Shown one piece after another: positions 9,054-18,676 of a stretch of 64,000 nt of DNA. The notes beneath the pieces are model-generated. The model searched no databases. It saw only the letters and a list, made by a program, of their open reading frames with translations, and was not told the origin of the DNA. Origin of the DNA: an uncultured Nitrosomonadaceae bacterium (GTDB lineage Bacteria > Pseudomonadota > Gammaproteobacteria > Burkholderiales > Nitrosomonadaceae); assembly GCA_943787405.1 (NCBI GenBank), contig CALSMH010000003.1, positions 386,218 to 450,217 of the forward strand. Direction: 5' to 3'. The first letter of the stretch is position 1; each line of letters opens with the position of its first letter. Both the position numbers and the translations under genes were made by a program.

Positions 9054-10829
9054 CTACTCTTCTTGTTGCTGCAGCTCCCACATATGGAAATAGAACCCTC
9101 TTGCCGCAAGTAGCTCCTGGTGGCTTCCACGCTCTATGATTCTACCTTTGTCCATTACTAGAATCTGATCAGCATCAGCAATAGTAGAAAGCCGATGAGC
9201 GATTGTAAGCGTAGTACGGTTTGCAGCTATTCTCTTCAGCTCTCCTTGTATGGCTTTCTCAGATCTTGAATCTAATGCTGAGGTTGCTTCATCAAAAATT
9301 AGAATTTTTGGCCCTTTCAAAATTGCTCTAGCAATTGCAACTCGCTGTTTTTCACCACCAGAAAGTTTTAGCCCCCTCTCTCCAACTTTTGTCTTGTATT
9401 TTTCTGGTAGGCTTTCAATAAATTTATGAATGTGAGCTGATTTTGCTGCCTGAAAGACTTCTTCACAACTTGCTTCAGGGCGCCCATAAGCTATGTTGTA
9501 ATAAATACTTTCATTAAATAGAACTGTATCTTGCGGGACAATTCCTACAGTTGCCCGCAAGCTCTTTTGAGTAATATTACTAATATCCTGATCATTTACC
9601 AAAATACGACCACTAGTTACTTCGTAGAAACGAAATAATAAACGTGAGATTGTAGATTTACCTGAGCCACTGTGCCCAACTACTGCAATATTATGCCCGG
9701 CAGGGATATCAAAGCTCATATTAAATAAAATTTGACGATTGGATTCATAGCTAAAATTTACGTTCTCAAACCGAACTGAGGCATCTCCCTGAACGAGATC
9801 AAGAGCATCCGATTTGTCCTTTATTTCTTCCCTTTCCGTCAGCAATGAAAACATTTTTTCCATATCTGCCAGTGAATGCTTAATTTCACGATAAACAAAC
9901 CCAAGAAAATGTAGTGGCATATAAAGCTGCAACATAAAAGCATTGACTAACACCAAATCACCTAAGGACATAGATCCTTTAACCACTCCGTCAGATGCCA
10001 ATAGCATTAACAACGTTACGCCTATTGCGATAATGCCACTCTGTCCAGCATTAAGGACCGCAAGAGAAGTCTGGTTGCGTACTGCTGCAGTTTCCCAATT
10101 CTTTAAGTGCTCATCGTAACGTTCCGCCTCCCATGACTCATTACCAAAATATTTCACCGTCTCATAATTTAACAAGCTATCAATCGCGCGTGTATTCGCT
10201 TTTGAGTCCATGTCATTCATGGTGCGACGGAAGATCATACGCCGTTCAGTAACAACTAACGTGAGCGCAATATAAGCTACTAATGTAGAAAATATAATTA
10301 TAGAGAACCAGATGTCATAATTAGAAATAAGAATTATTGCTACTAAGCCAATTTCCAAAAGAGTTGGCAAAATATTAAACAACATAAAATTCAACAGAAA
10401 AGATATGCCGCGTGAACCCCGCTCAATATCACGCGATACACCGCCAGTTTGGCGCTCTAAGTGAAAACGTAACGACAACGCATGTAGGTGGCCAAAAACT
10501 CGAATCGCAACCCTTCGGATTGCTCGCTGCGTTACCTTTGCAAAGATAGCGTCACGTATTTCACCGAATAACGTACTACACAGACGTAGCACACCATAGC
10601 CCACTACGAACAATACTGGCAGTACCAGCATATCTTGTGGCTGATCAAGTGCATCAACCACTTCCTTCAATAATAGTGGCACTGCGACACTCGCAAGTTT
10701 AGCCATGACCAGTAAAACTAGCGCTAGCAAAACCCTTTTTTTAAACTCCCATAGATAAGGCAGTAATGAGCGAATGGTCCCCCAATCGTTGCGATTCAAT
10801 GACGGTTTCTCTAAACGTGTGGGACGCAT
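9054..10829 (-). CDS. Atm1/HMT1-type ABC exporter (fused permease-ATPase)
   Basis: This 591-aa half-transporter has an N-terminal membrane domain with about six helices (residues 30-310). A C-terminal ATPase domain follows: Walker A GHSGSGKST (385-393), ABC signature LSGGE (489-493), Walker B ILIFDE ending at 514 and an H-loop in TIAHRLSTI. NYETVKYFGNE (221-231) and the general layout match the Atm1/heavy-metal-tolerance group, which exports glutathione-linked sulphur or metal compounds. Substrate identity is inference. The gene precedes pbpG on the same strand with a gap of about 210 bp. It starts 113 bp upstream of the RND outer membrane gene end. Confidence 0.88.
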   Translation of the reverse strand: MRPTRLEKPSLNRNDWGTIRSLLPYLWEFKKRVLLALVLLVMAKLASVAVPLLLKEVVDALDQPQDMLVLPVLFVVGYGVLRLCSTLFGEIRDAIFAKVTQRAIRRVAIRVFGHLHALSLRFHLERQTGGVSRDIERGSRGISFLLNFMLFNILPTLLEIGLVAIILISNYDIWFSIIIFSTLVAYIALTLVVTERRMIFRRTMNDMDSKANTRAIDSLLNYETVKYFGNESWEAERYDEHLKNWETAAVRNQTSLAVLNAGQSGIIAIGVTLLMLLASDGVVKGSMSLGDLVLVNAFMLQLYMPLHFLGFVYREIKHSLADMEKMFSLLTEREEIKDKSDALDLVQGDASVRFENVNFSYESNRQILFNMSFDIPAGHNIAVVGHSGSGKSTISRLLFRFYEVTSGRILVNDQDISNITQKSLRATVGIVPQDTVLFNESIYYNIAYGRPEASCEEVFQAAKSAHIHKFIESLPEKYKTKVGERGLKLSGGEKQRVAIARAILKGPKILIFDEATSALDSRSEKAIQGELKRIAANRTTLTIAHRLSTIADADQILVMDKGRIIERGSHQELLAARGFYFHMWELQQQEE

Positions 10830-10942
10830 TAATTAATTTCCAAAACTAGGGTTAACTTCTCATTGTTACAAATGCAAGATTGGCGCGGACAGAATACAAA
10901 TGAAGATTCTCATCATATTCCATATGAATTCGCAAGAGAACA

Positions 10943-12418
10943 TCAGTCCCCGAAGAATTCCAGGAATCCTGACGGTGAGCGCCTTAAGGATTCGGGTTCC
11001 CAGCCACCACCAAGTGCCTTAAATAAATCAACAGTTGCAACTAGCCGATTTTGACGGCTCCGGATAACTGCTAATGCTACCTCATTGTGGATTCTCTGCG
11101 AATCTAAAACCTCAAGGTAGGCTGAATATCCATATTTATAGCGATTCTCGGAAACTTGTAAGGCTTTTCTAGCTGAAACCTCACTAGCTTGTAAGGCAGC
11201 TTCCTGCTCTGAACTTTTACGTACACTGATCAATGCATCGTTCACTTCCCTGAATGCGCTTCTTATAGAACCCTCATATGAAATTAATGCCTGTTTTTGT
11301 TGTGAACTGGCCTGCTCTAAACGAGCAAGTAATCTACCTGCATCAAAAATTGGTAAATTTAGGTTTACGCCTGCTGTCCATATATTTGCTGCCGATTTAA
11401 CCAGATTACCTAATGAAATACTTTCTCTGCCAAAACTAGTTGTAAGCATGATGCTTGGAAAAAGTGCCGCTTTAGCAACACCAATATTAGCGGTTGCAGC
11501 TATAACTTGTTCCTCAGCTTGACGTACGTCAGGACGCCCCACCAACAGACTGGAAGGTAAACCGGCTGGTGGAGAAGGTGGTATAGGCAAGGTCTTAATA
11601 TTACCCTCCCCCAGCTCCAGATCAAGCATCCCGGTAAGTACCGCTAACTGGTGTTGGCTAATAGCTCGTTGATGAGACAGGTCGACAATTTGTGCCACAA
11701 GATTAGAATGAGCTGTTTCAGCCTGGTAAACATCCAATGCCGAAGTAGAGCCCTGCTCTAAACTTCGCCTAGTAATTTCTAAGCCCTCTTCACGGTTACG
11801 CAAATTATCTCGAGAGACAGAAAGCTGTGCATCAAGGCTTCGTAGCAATAGATAATTAGTCACAATCAGGCCGGAGAGTGATAAATATACAGTATCCCTA
11901 GCATAATATGTGCCTATCGCCTGAGCTGATGCAGCCTCCCTTGCACGACGTATTTTTCCCCAGAAATCTAACTCGAATGCTGTGCCGAGAGAAATACTAT
12001 AAATTTGGCGCACAGGATTTAGCCCTGGAAAAACAGGAATTACGCTTACTCTTGAGATACGTGAACGCGTTGCATTTGACTTAAAATCGATTGTTGGAAA
12101 AAGTGCAGCACCTACTTCCTGTAAGTATGCATCAGCCTCTTCTACCCGTGCTATAGCGAGTTTAATATCTGTATTATTTTCTAGCGCCTTAGCCACTAAA
12201 TCATTTAAAACAGGGTCCTGATAAAACTCCCACCAAGTACTTGAAATAGGAGTCACGACCTTCTCTTCCTCCTCAGTAGAATCACTTCCAACTGAAAAGC
12301 TAGTTGGAACGATATCACTGCTTTCAAAGCGCTTATAATCTGGGCCAACCGATATACAACCCTGAATTACCACGGTAACCCCTATCAGTAGATAGGATAA
12401 TCTAAAATGGTTTTTCAT
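10943..12418 (-). CDS. RND efflux outer membrane lipoprotein (NodT/OprM family)
   Basis: This is the trimeric outer-membrane channel of the tripartite efflux system. The 491-aa product has a lipoprotein signal with lipobox IQGC (Cys21) and the family opening VGPDYKR. Two OEP repeats follow, with motifs such as LLVGRPDVRQAEEQVIAATANIGVAKAALFPSI. Its start overlaps the stop of the pump gene by 4 bp (ATGA), so the two are translationally coupled. It is the last gene of the adaptor-pump-channel operon. Confidence 0.95.
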   Translation of the reverse strand: MKNHFRLSYLLIGVTVVIQGCISVGPDYKRFESSDIVPTSFSVGSDSTEEEEKVVTPISSTWWEFYQDPVLNDLVAKALENNTDIKLAIARVEEADAYLQEVGAALFPTIDFKSNATRSRISRVSVIPVFPGLNPVRQIYSISLGTAFELDFWGKIRRAREAASAQAIGTYYARDTVYLSLSGLIVTNYLLLRSLDAQLSVSRDNLRNREEGLEITRRSLEQGSTSALDVYQAETAHSNLVAQIVDLSHQRAISQHQLAVLTGMLDLELGEGNIKTLPIPPSPPAGLPSSLLVGRPDVRQAEEQVIAATANIGVAKAALFPSIMLTTSFGRESISLGNLVKSAANIWTAGVNLNLPIFDAGRLLARLEQASSQQKQALISYEGSIRSAFREVNDALISVRKSSEQEAALQASEVSARKALQVSENRYKYGYSAYLEVLDSQRIHNEVALAVIRSRQNRLVATVDLFKALGGGWEPESLRRSPSGFLEFFGD

Positions 12419-15400
12419 TCTGAGTCCCCTGCTACATTAGCAGCAATTTTCTTTGTGCGTTTGTTTGAAAGCCAAACAAAGAATAAAGGAATAAATACTG
12501 TAGCAATAAAGGTTGCAACTATCATCCCCCCAAACACACCGGTCCCCATTGATCGTCGTGCAGCCGATCCTGCACCAATAGCAATTACAAGCGGAGAAAT
12601 CCCCAGCACAAAAGTCATTGAGGTCATTACAATTGGACGGAAACGCAAACGTGCAGCTTCAATTGCAGCTTGTGCAACAGGCATTCCTTCCTTCATTTTC
12701 TGGCTAGCAAATTCCACAATTAGAATTGCATTTTTTGCTGCTAGCCCGATTAAAGCAATTAGACCTACCTGGAAATAAATATCATTAGGCATCCCGCGTA
12801 AAAATACTGCAAGTAGTGCGCCGGTTAGTGCAAAGGGTACAGCCATAATCACTGCTAGCGGCAAGACCCAGGTTTCAAACTGTGCGGCCAAAATCAGAAA
12901 TACCATAATAATTGCAAAACTGAACGCAAAGATTGCCGCTGAACCAGTGCGTTTCTCCTGATAAGCCTGGCCAGTCCAAGATATTTGGTAGTTATCTGGT
13001 AAATTTCTAGCAGCAATCTCTTCCACTAACTTGATAGCATCACCTGAACTTACGCCATTTTTTCCACTTCCAAGTATTTTTGCAGAAAGTATCCCGTTAT
13101 AACGCTCTAACTGCTCCACACCAAAGACATCACTTATTTTGCTCAGAGCTGATAACGGCACCATCGCGCCAGATTGTGAACGAACATACACTCTCCCAAT
13201 ATCTTCCGGCTTCATACGGTATTGAGGTTCTGCCTGCATTTGTACACGGTAAGTACGCCCAGACCGATTGAAGTCGTTCACATAAAGCGAGCCCATATTA
13301 CTTTGTAAAGTCGCATAAATGTCGGCAACCAGAACGCCCTGAGAAATTGCCTTAGCTTCATCCACTTCAACAAAAAATTGAGGTACGGCAGGGCGAAAGA
13401 AGGTATTGATCCCGGTCAGACGTGGTTCCTTCTTTAGCTCTTCGATAAAACTATTAACCGCACTAGATAAACGCAAAGGACTCGAATCTCCACGGCTTTG
13501 TACATAGACTTCAAACCCTCCTGAGTTTCCCAGACCACGGATTGCAGGCGGATTAAATGCAACCGCAAGACCATCTGGCTGCATCATGCCAATGCCAGTC
13601 AATTTTTTAACAATATCTTCAGCTGATGCTGAACGCTCTGACCAGTCTTTAAACGCAACAAACATGGTTGCTGAACTAGTTTTATTACCACCACCTATAA
13701 GATCGAATCCATTGACAACAAATTGATGCGATACTGCCGGATCTTCTGCAATAGCAGCTCGCACTGCCTCAGCGGTTTTAGTTGTTCGAGCGAGTGTTGC
13801 TCCGTCGGGTAGTATCGTTGCAGCTACCACATACCCCTGGTCTTCAGGAGGAACAAAACTACCTGGAACTACTTTAATCAAATAAATCGCGACTGCAATG
13901 AACCCTATAAATACAAATATACCAGTAATGCTATGACGTATCGTAAGATCAACTGTACGGGTATAAAATTCAGTGAAATTACTGAATCCACGGTTAAACG
14001 ATCTGAAAAATGCAGACTCTCCATGCGTTTTCTTTAACAAAATGGCGCATAATGCTGGGGTTAAGGTTAGCGCCACTACACCGGAAATAACTACAGCTAC
14101 AGCTACAGTAACAGCAAACTGGCGATATAATTCGCCGGCAATGCCTCCAAGAAAAGCTACAGGTACAAATACTGCGCATAGCACCAGTACAATTGCAACA
14201 ACTGCACCCGACACCTGTTCCATCGCTTTAATAGCCGCCTTAGTTGGTGATAATTTTTCTTCCTCCATCAAGCGTTCAATATTCTCCAATACTATAATTG
14301 CATCATCCACCACAGTACCTATGGATAGCACCATCGCAAAAAGTGTCAGTGTATTAATTGAAAATCCGAATACCCACAAGCCTGCAAAAGTTCCTATCAA
14401 AGATATAGGTACCGCAATAATTGGAATTAGCGTAGCTCGCCAGCTTTGCAAGAACAGGTATACAACCAGTACAATAAGTACCATTGCTTCCCCGAGTGTC
14501 TTGAGTACTTCCCAAATTGACGCCTTAACAAACAAGCTTGTATCGTATGGCACCACATAATCCATCCCCTCAGGAAAGCGTTGTTTAAGCTCATCCATCT
14601 TGTCCTTGATAGCATTTGCTGTATCAAGAGCATTAGCGCCATTCTGCAGGAAAATAGGAATACCCGTTCCAGGCTGACCATTAAGTGTGGTACGAACGTT
14701 ATAACTTTGCGCACCTAATTCAATACGGGCAACATCCTTAAGATAAAGAGCACCTCGTGAACCATTTGCACGTATAACTATATTGCCAAATTGTTCCGGC
14801 TCTAACAGTCGACCTTTAGCTACGATGGTATATGCCAGCTGCTGATCTGCAGGAGCAGGTTCTTGCCCTATCTTTCCAGAAGCATACTGCGCATTCTGTG
14901 CCCGAATTGCACTAGCAACATCTGATGTAGTTACCCCAAGTTGGGCCATGCGATCAGGGCGTAACCAAATACGCATAGAATAATCCTGACCGCCGAAAAT
15001 AGTTGCATCTCCAACACCTTTAATACGTTTTAATTCATCCACAACATTAAGCGTTGCATAATTACTTAAATACAACGTGTCATGTTTAGCCTTGTCTGAA
15101 ATTAGCATAACAACTATTAAAATGTCGTTAGACCGTTTCTGCACTACAAGACCAGTTTGACGCACCTCATCTGGCAAACGTGGCAGCGCAATATTTACTC
15201 GATTACTAACATTAAAAGTTGCTTGATCAATATTAGTTCCAACTTCAAATGTTGCAGTAATTGTTAATGTTCCGCTAGAGTCAGCGCTGGAACTAAAATA
15301 TAATAAATTCTCAATTCCACTTAATTCTTCTTCAATCGGTGCGGCAACTGTTTTTGCCATGGTTTCCGCACTTGCACCAGGGAAAGTAGCCGTCACCAAT

Positions 15401-15528
15401 ACGGTAGGCGGTGCAATTTGTGGATATTGAGCAATGGGAAGCTGGATTGCTGACGCAAACCCTGCCAAAACAATAATAATAGATAATACAGATGCAAAAA
15501 TTGGTCGTGTAATGAAGAATCTTGTCAT
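12415..15528 (-). CDS. RND multidrug efflux pump, AcrB/MexB (HAE1) type
   Basis: This is a proton-driven inner-membrane pump of 1037 aa, the normal length for HAE1 transporters. It has the usual start MTRFFITRPIFASVLSIIIVLAGF. The intramembrane acidic pair lies in VVDDAIIVLENIE (about residues 405-417). The second membrane half ends with the conserved MTFVLGISPLVIAIGAGSAARRSMGTGVFGGM. It takes drugs or lipophilic compounds from the periplasm and passes them to the channel through the adaptor encoded 11 bp upstream. I cannot say which substrates it exports. Confidence 0.97.
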   Translation of the reverse strand: MTRFFITRPIFASVLSIIIVLAGFASAIQLPIAQYPQIAPPTVLVTATFPGASAETMAKTVAAPIEEELSGIENLLYFSSSADSSGTLTITATFEVGTNIDQATFNVSNRVNIALPRLPDEVRQTGLVVQKRSNDILIVVMLISDKAKHDTLYLSNYATLNVVDELKRIKGVGDATIFGGQDYSMRIWLRPDRMAQLGVTTSDVASAIRAQNAQYASGKIGQEPAPADQQLAYTIVAKGRLLEPEQFGNIVIRANGSRGALYLKDVARIELGAQSYNVRTTLNGQPGTGIPIFLQNGANALDTANAIKDKMDELKQRFPEGMDYVVPYDTSLFVKASIWEVLKTLGEAMVLIVLVVYLFLQSWRATLIPIIAVPISLIGTFAGLWVFGFSINTLTLFAMVLSIGTVVDDAIIVLENIERLMEEEKLSPTKAAIKAMEQVSGAVVAIVLVLCAVFVPVAFLGGIAGELYRQFAVTVAVAVVISGVVALTLTPALCAILLKKTHGESAFFRSFNRGFSNFTEFYTRTVDLTIRHSITGIFVFIGFIAVAIYLIKVVPGSFVPPEDQGYVVAATILPDGATLARTTKTAEAVRAAIAEDPAVSHQFVVNGFDLIGGGNKTSSATMFVAFKDWSERSASAEDIVKKLTGIGMMQPDGLAVAFNPPAIRGLGNSGGFEVYVQSRGDSSPLRLSSAVNSFIEELKKEPRLTGINTFFRPAVPQFFVEVDEAKAISQGVLVADIYATLQSNMGSLYVNDFNRSGRTYRVQMQAEPQYRMKPEDIGRVYVRSQSGAMVPLSALSKISDVFGVEQLERYNGILSAKILGSGKNGVSSGDAIKLVEEIAARNLPDNYQISWTGQAYQEKRTGSAAIFAFSFAIIMVFLILAAQFETWVLPLAVIMAVPFALTGALLAVFLRGMPNDIYFQVGLIALIGLAAKNAILIVEFASQKMKEGMPVAQAAIEAARLRFRPIVMTSMTFVLGISPLVIAIGAGSAARRSMGTGVFGGMIVATFIATVFIPLFFVWLSNKRTKKIAANVAGDSE

Positions 15529-15539
15529 AATAATCGCAA

Positions 15540-16745
15540 TTATTTCTTACCAACAGAGTCATTCTGTTTGAGTGGTGACTCTTGGCTCATATCAACAGAG
15601 TGTGGTGAAACCAGAATACCTGGGCGAAGTTTAATAAGGTTATCAACAATTACTTTGTCGCCCGCTTTAAGTCCTTCAGTAACTACCCAATTTTTTCCAA
15701 CCCATTTTCCGGTTACGACTGGCTGTATAATGGCTTCATTCTTTTCATTTACTAAATAAACTACCCTACCAAGATCAGACGTTAACACTGCTGTCTTAGG
15801 AATAAGAAAAACTCCTTTTTGTTCCCCGGTTGCAATCCGAACACGAACAAACTGCCCTGGTAATAAACGCTGATCTGAATTATCAAATGTTGCACGTAAC
15901 TGTTGTGTCCCCAAAGCAGGATCAATTCGTCTAGCCGCAAAGTTTAGTTTTCCGCTTTGATCATATTCAGTACCATCCGGTAATATTAACGTTACGTTTA
16001 TTACGTTTTTTTCACTCAGGTATCCTCCGAATCTTTTCAGTTCATTATCAGACAAACTAAAACCAACCCAAATTGGTGATAACTGAATAATCGTTGTCAG
16101 CAGGCTTGTATTAGCTTGTATTAAGACTCCTTCAGAAAGCTGGCGACGGCCTGATATTCCTTTCACAGGAGCGGTTACGGTTGTATATGAGAGATTCAAT
16201 TTTGCATCCCGTACGCGAATTTTAGCTTGCTGCAAGGCAGCATCTACAATCGCATTCTCAGATACGGCATTGTCGTATTCGCGTTTACTAATTGACCTCG
16301 TAGAGAGTAACTCTTTTAAACGACTCTCTTCACGAATAGTTTGCTCAACTCTGGCTTGTTGTTCAATGAGCTGGGCTTGAGCTTGTGCTAGTGCATTCTG
16401 ATAGGGAACCGGATCAATTAAGAACATGGGTTGACCTGCCTCAACAGCAGTACCCTCCTGATATAAACGCTTCAACAGAATTCCTCCCACACGGGGGCGT
16501 ATCTCAATTTCCTTTGCACCTTCCGTCTGCGCAACTGCCTCAGCGCTAATTGGTACGTTTCTAGGTTCAATTGAAATAACACCAACAGGCATCGCCATTT
16601 GTGGAGGGATATTATTAGAAATCTCCTGATCGTTATTACTACATGCTGCCAGAGCAACACCAATAACCAAGGTAATGACTACCCTTAAGTAAATTACAAC
16701 CCACAAATTGCGATGCTTATATCCGTTAAAATTAGATGTCAACAT
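15540..16745 (-). CDS. RND efflux periplasmic adaptor lipoprotein (AcrA/MexA family)
   Basis: This is the membrane fusion protein of the efflux operon. The 401-aa product has a lipoprotein signal with lipobox LAAC (Cys35), the split lipoyl domain (PRVGGILLKRLYQEGTAVEAGQPMFLIDP and TVTAPVKGISGRR), a helical hairpin between them and the beta-barrel part (RATFDNSDQRLLPGQFVRVRI). It is the first gene of the operon. Its upstream region contains the large inverted repeat shared with the divergent tetR-type gene. Confidence 0.95.
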   Translation of the reverse strand: MLTSNFNGYKHRNLWVVIYLRVVITLVIGVALAACSNNDQEISNNIPPQMAMPVGVISIEPRNVPISAEAVAQTEGAKEIEIRPRVGGILLKRLYQEGTAVEAGQPMFLIDPVPYQNALAQAQAQLIEQQARVEQTIREESRLKELLSTRSISKREYDNAVSENAIVDAALQQAKIRVRDAKLNLSYTTVTAPVKGISGRRQLSEGVLIQANTSLLTTIIQLSPIWVGFSLSDNELKRFGGYLSEKNVINVTLILPDGTEYDQSGKLNFAARRIDPALGTQQLRATFDNSDQRLLPGQFVRVRIATGEQKGVFLIPKTAVLTSDLGRVVYLVNEKNEAIIQPVVTGKWVGKNWVVTEGLKAGDKVIVDNLIKLRPGILVSPHSVDMSQESPLKQNDSVGKK

Positions 16746-16779
16746 AAATTAGTCCCATACTTTTACTAAAATAGCTTGC

Positions 16780-16827
16780 TTACATTCGTATATGTATGTA
16801 AGTTTATACATACATATACGAATGTAA
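16780..16827. promoter_or_regulatory. AcrR-like operator, perfect 21-bp inverted repeat
   Basis: Left arm 16780-16800 and right arm 16807-16827 are exact reverse complements, separated by the 6-nt AGTTTA. Each arm is itself partly palindromic: TACATACAT, then ATAC, then GAATGTA. The known E. coli AcrR operator has the same TACATACAT and GAATGTA blocks. The element fills the centre of the 100-bp gap between the RND operon and the divergent TetR-family gene, ending 18 bp before the latter's ATG. A repressor bound here would be expected to control both directions. Confidence 0.8.
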
Positions 16828-16845
16828 ACACTTATCTGAAGAATT

Positions 16846-17463
16846 ATGGCCCGCAAAACTAAAGAAAATGCAGAATTAACGAGAAAAAGCATCATTATTG
16901 CAGCGCGTGAAGTATTTTTAATCCGTGGCGTTAGCCGCACAACTATAGAACATATTGCAACTCAGGCCGGCGTCACACGCGGAGCAGTCTACTGGCATTT
17001 CAAAAATAAAACTGAAATATTCCAGGCCATGCGTGAACAGGTATTCTTGCCTTTAATAGACCGAATGGACGATACGCTGCTAGTTGATAATAGCCAAAAT
17101 CCTCTAGTACAAATTGAAAATTTTTTATGTGGAACAATCCAACTCCTCAATAATAGCCTCGAAACCAGACAGATCTATGAAATAATGATGATCAAATGTG
17201 AATATGTAACTGAATTTTCAGTGGTTTTACAGGAAATTCTGCTGACATGCTCTGGTATAGAGGAGAAATTACGTTTTACTTATGAGAAAGCAAAAGAACA
17301 AGGGTTATTACACCCCTCACATGAACCAGCCCAATTAGCTATTGATACGCAATTATTCTTTATCGGGTTATTACATATGTGGGTAAAGGACTCAGATGGT
17401 AGTCATTTTCGAAATAGGGCAATTAAGCTAATTAAGGCCCACATGAGCCTCATCATTCGATAG
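16846..17463 (+). CDS. TetR/AcrR-family repressor of the RND operon
   Basis: This 205-aa regulator starts MARKTKENAELTRKSIIIAAREVFL, the classic AcrR-type opening. Its helix-turn-helix is RTTIEHIATQAGVTRGAVYWHFKNK (about residues 30-54). The C-terminal part has the TetR_C (AcrR-type) ligand domain pattern. It is divergent from the RND efflux operon and next to a 21-bp inverted repeat, so autorepression and repression of the pump are likely. Ligand relief would be by pump substrates, as known for AcrR. Confidence 0.92.
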   Translation: MARKTKENAELTRKSIIIAAREVFLIRGVSRTTIEHIATQAGVTRGAVYWHFKNKTEIFQAMREQVFLPLIDRMDDTLLVDNSQNPLVQIENFLCGTIQLLNNSLETRQIYEIMMIKCEYVTEFSVVLQEILLTCSGIEEKLRFTYEKAKEQGLLHPSHEPAQLAIDTQLFFIGLLHMWVKDSDGSHFRNRAIKLIKAHMSLIIR

Positions 17464-17598
17464 AAATTTATATCCACACCCTAACTCTTCTTTTAGCTCA
17501 GCACCTTCTTTCCACTTTAAATAAAATACATAAACGTAACCTTAATTAAGATTCATAAGATGTATTCTTATTTTCAATAAATTAAGAGAAAATATTCT

Positions 17599-17651
17599 AT
17601 AGTTGACTAAATTAGTCTGGTATTTTATACTTGACTAAATTAATCGTGTAT
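17599..17651 (+). promoter_or_regulatory. two IscR type-1-like boxes over the SUF operon promoter
   Basis: Two 25-bp sites follow the E. coli type-1 IscR pattern (ATAxxxGACTxxxxxAGTCxxxTAT). Site 1 (17599-17623) matches fully and site 2 (17627-17651) matches except in the second half, where AATC replaces AGTC. They are spaced 28 bp apart centre to centre. A good sigma-70 promoter overlaps them: -35 TTGACT 17603-17608, 17-bp spacer, -10 TATACT 17626-17631. [2Fe-2S]-IscR bound here would block transcription, giving feedback on Fe-S supply. Confidence 0.88.
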
Positions 17652-17708
17652 TAGCAACAGTGATTACACAGATTTCTAATAGTTTAACCTAAATGAAGAG
17701 GTATCCTT

Positions 17709-18185
17709 ATGAGGCTAACAACCCGAGGAAGGTTTGCAGTTACAGCACTCTTAGATCTTGCGATGCAACGCAGCAAGGGACCAGTTAAGCTTGCTGAAAT
17801 CAGTAAACGTCAACAAATTTCACTATCCTATCTTGAACAACTATTCACTAAACTTCGTCAACGAGAATTAGTCGATAGTGTACGTGGGCCTGGTGGGGGT
17901 TATTGCCTTGCTAAAGAAATGGAGCATGTATCGGTAGCCGATATCATCCTTGCTGTCGACGAACCAATTGATTCGACACAATGTGGTGGGAAAGAAAACT
18001 GCCATAACGACAACAAATGCATAACACACGATTTATGGAAAAATCTTAATGCTCTTATATTTAATCACTTAGGCTCAATAAACTTGAAACAATTAGTTGA
18101 TGAACAGAAATTGAATAAAGAAAATATTATAAAAATTGTAGACATACATAAACTTACTTCTAATCAAGAATACACATCATCTTAG
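17709..18185 (+). CDS. iscR: Rrf2-family Fe-S regulator IscR
   Basis: This is a 158-aa transcription regulator. It has a winged helix-turn-helix (residues 1-62, with the conserved VRGPGGGYCLA wing) and the three cluster cysteines Cys92, Cys98 and Cys104 followed by His107, the same ligand set as E. coli IscR. It senses [2Fe-2S] status and normally represses its own operon. Here it heads the SUF genes rather than an iscSUA cluster. AGAGG lies 7 nt before the ATG. The twin boxes upstream support autoregulation. Confidence 0.95.
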   Translation: MRLTTRGRFAVTALLDLAMQRSKGPVKLAEISKRQQISLSYLEQLFTKLRQRELVDSVRGPGGGYCLAKEMEHVSVADIILAVDEPIDSTQCGGKENCHNDNKCITHDLWKNLNALIFNHLGSINLKQLVDEQKLNKENIIKIVDIHKLTSNQEYTSS

Positions 18186-18258
18186 GCTTGATTATCCCTA
18201 CAATAAACAAGCTATTTTTTAAAAAACTTAGCGATTTAGAAAGCAAATAGGAGCAGTA

Positions 18259-18600
18259 ATGGGTATTTCATTATCTGAGAATGCGGCAAAACAAATTCTA
18301 AAAAAAATTGCAAAGCGGGGAAAAGGAATAGGTTTGCGTGTTGGCGTAAAAAAAGTGGGTTGCTCCGGCTTTGCTTATACATTTGACTACGCTGACAAAA
18401 TACACACTGATGACCAATTATTCGAATCGCATAATGCAAATATAGTAGTTGATGCTAGCAGTCTGCAGTTCCTAAATGGGTCAAATGTTGATTTCATTCG
18501 CGAAGGACTCAATGATTCTTTCAAATTCGACAACCCTAATGTTGATAATACATGTGGCTGCGGAGAAAGTTTCAGTATAAAAGAACCAATTAAAATATAG
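18259..18600 (+). CDS. sufA: A-type iron-sulphur carrier (IscA/SufA family)
   Basis: This is a 113-aa HesB/IscA-fold carrier that accepts Fe-S clusters from the scaffold and hands them to apo-proteins. The three conserved cysteines are Cys35 (VGCSGFAY), Cys99 and Cys101 (TCGCGESF). IscA and SufA cannot be separated by sequence alone; the position between iscR and sufB makes sufA the practical name. AGGAG lies close before the ATG at 18259. Confidence 0.88.
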   Translation: MGISLSENAAKQILKKIAKRGKGIGLRVGVKKVGCSGFAYTFDYADKIHTDDQLFESHNANIVVDASSLQFLNGSNVDFIREGLNDSFKFDNPNVDNTCGCGESFSIKEPIKI

Positions 18601-18676
18601 CTAAAGAAATTTTTTTAAATTTCAAAAAAATAATCTAAAAATATCTCTTACGACTAAATAATATAGGACTAATAGA

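Noticed and set aside
13973-14560. 195-aa plus-strand ORF inside the RND pump gene
   Set aside because: It is a shadow of the opposite-strand pump gene; its Thr/Ala/Ser-rich composition is typical of antisense frames.
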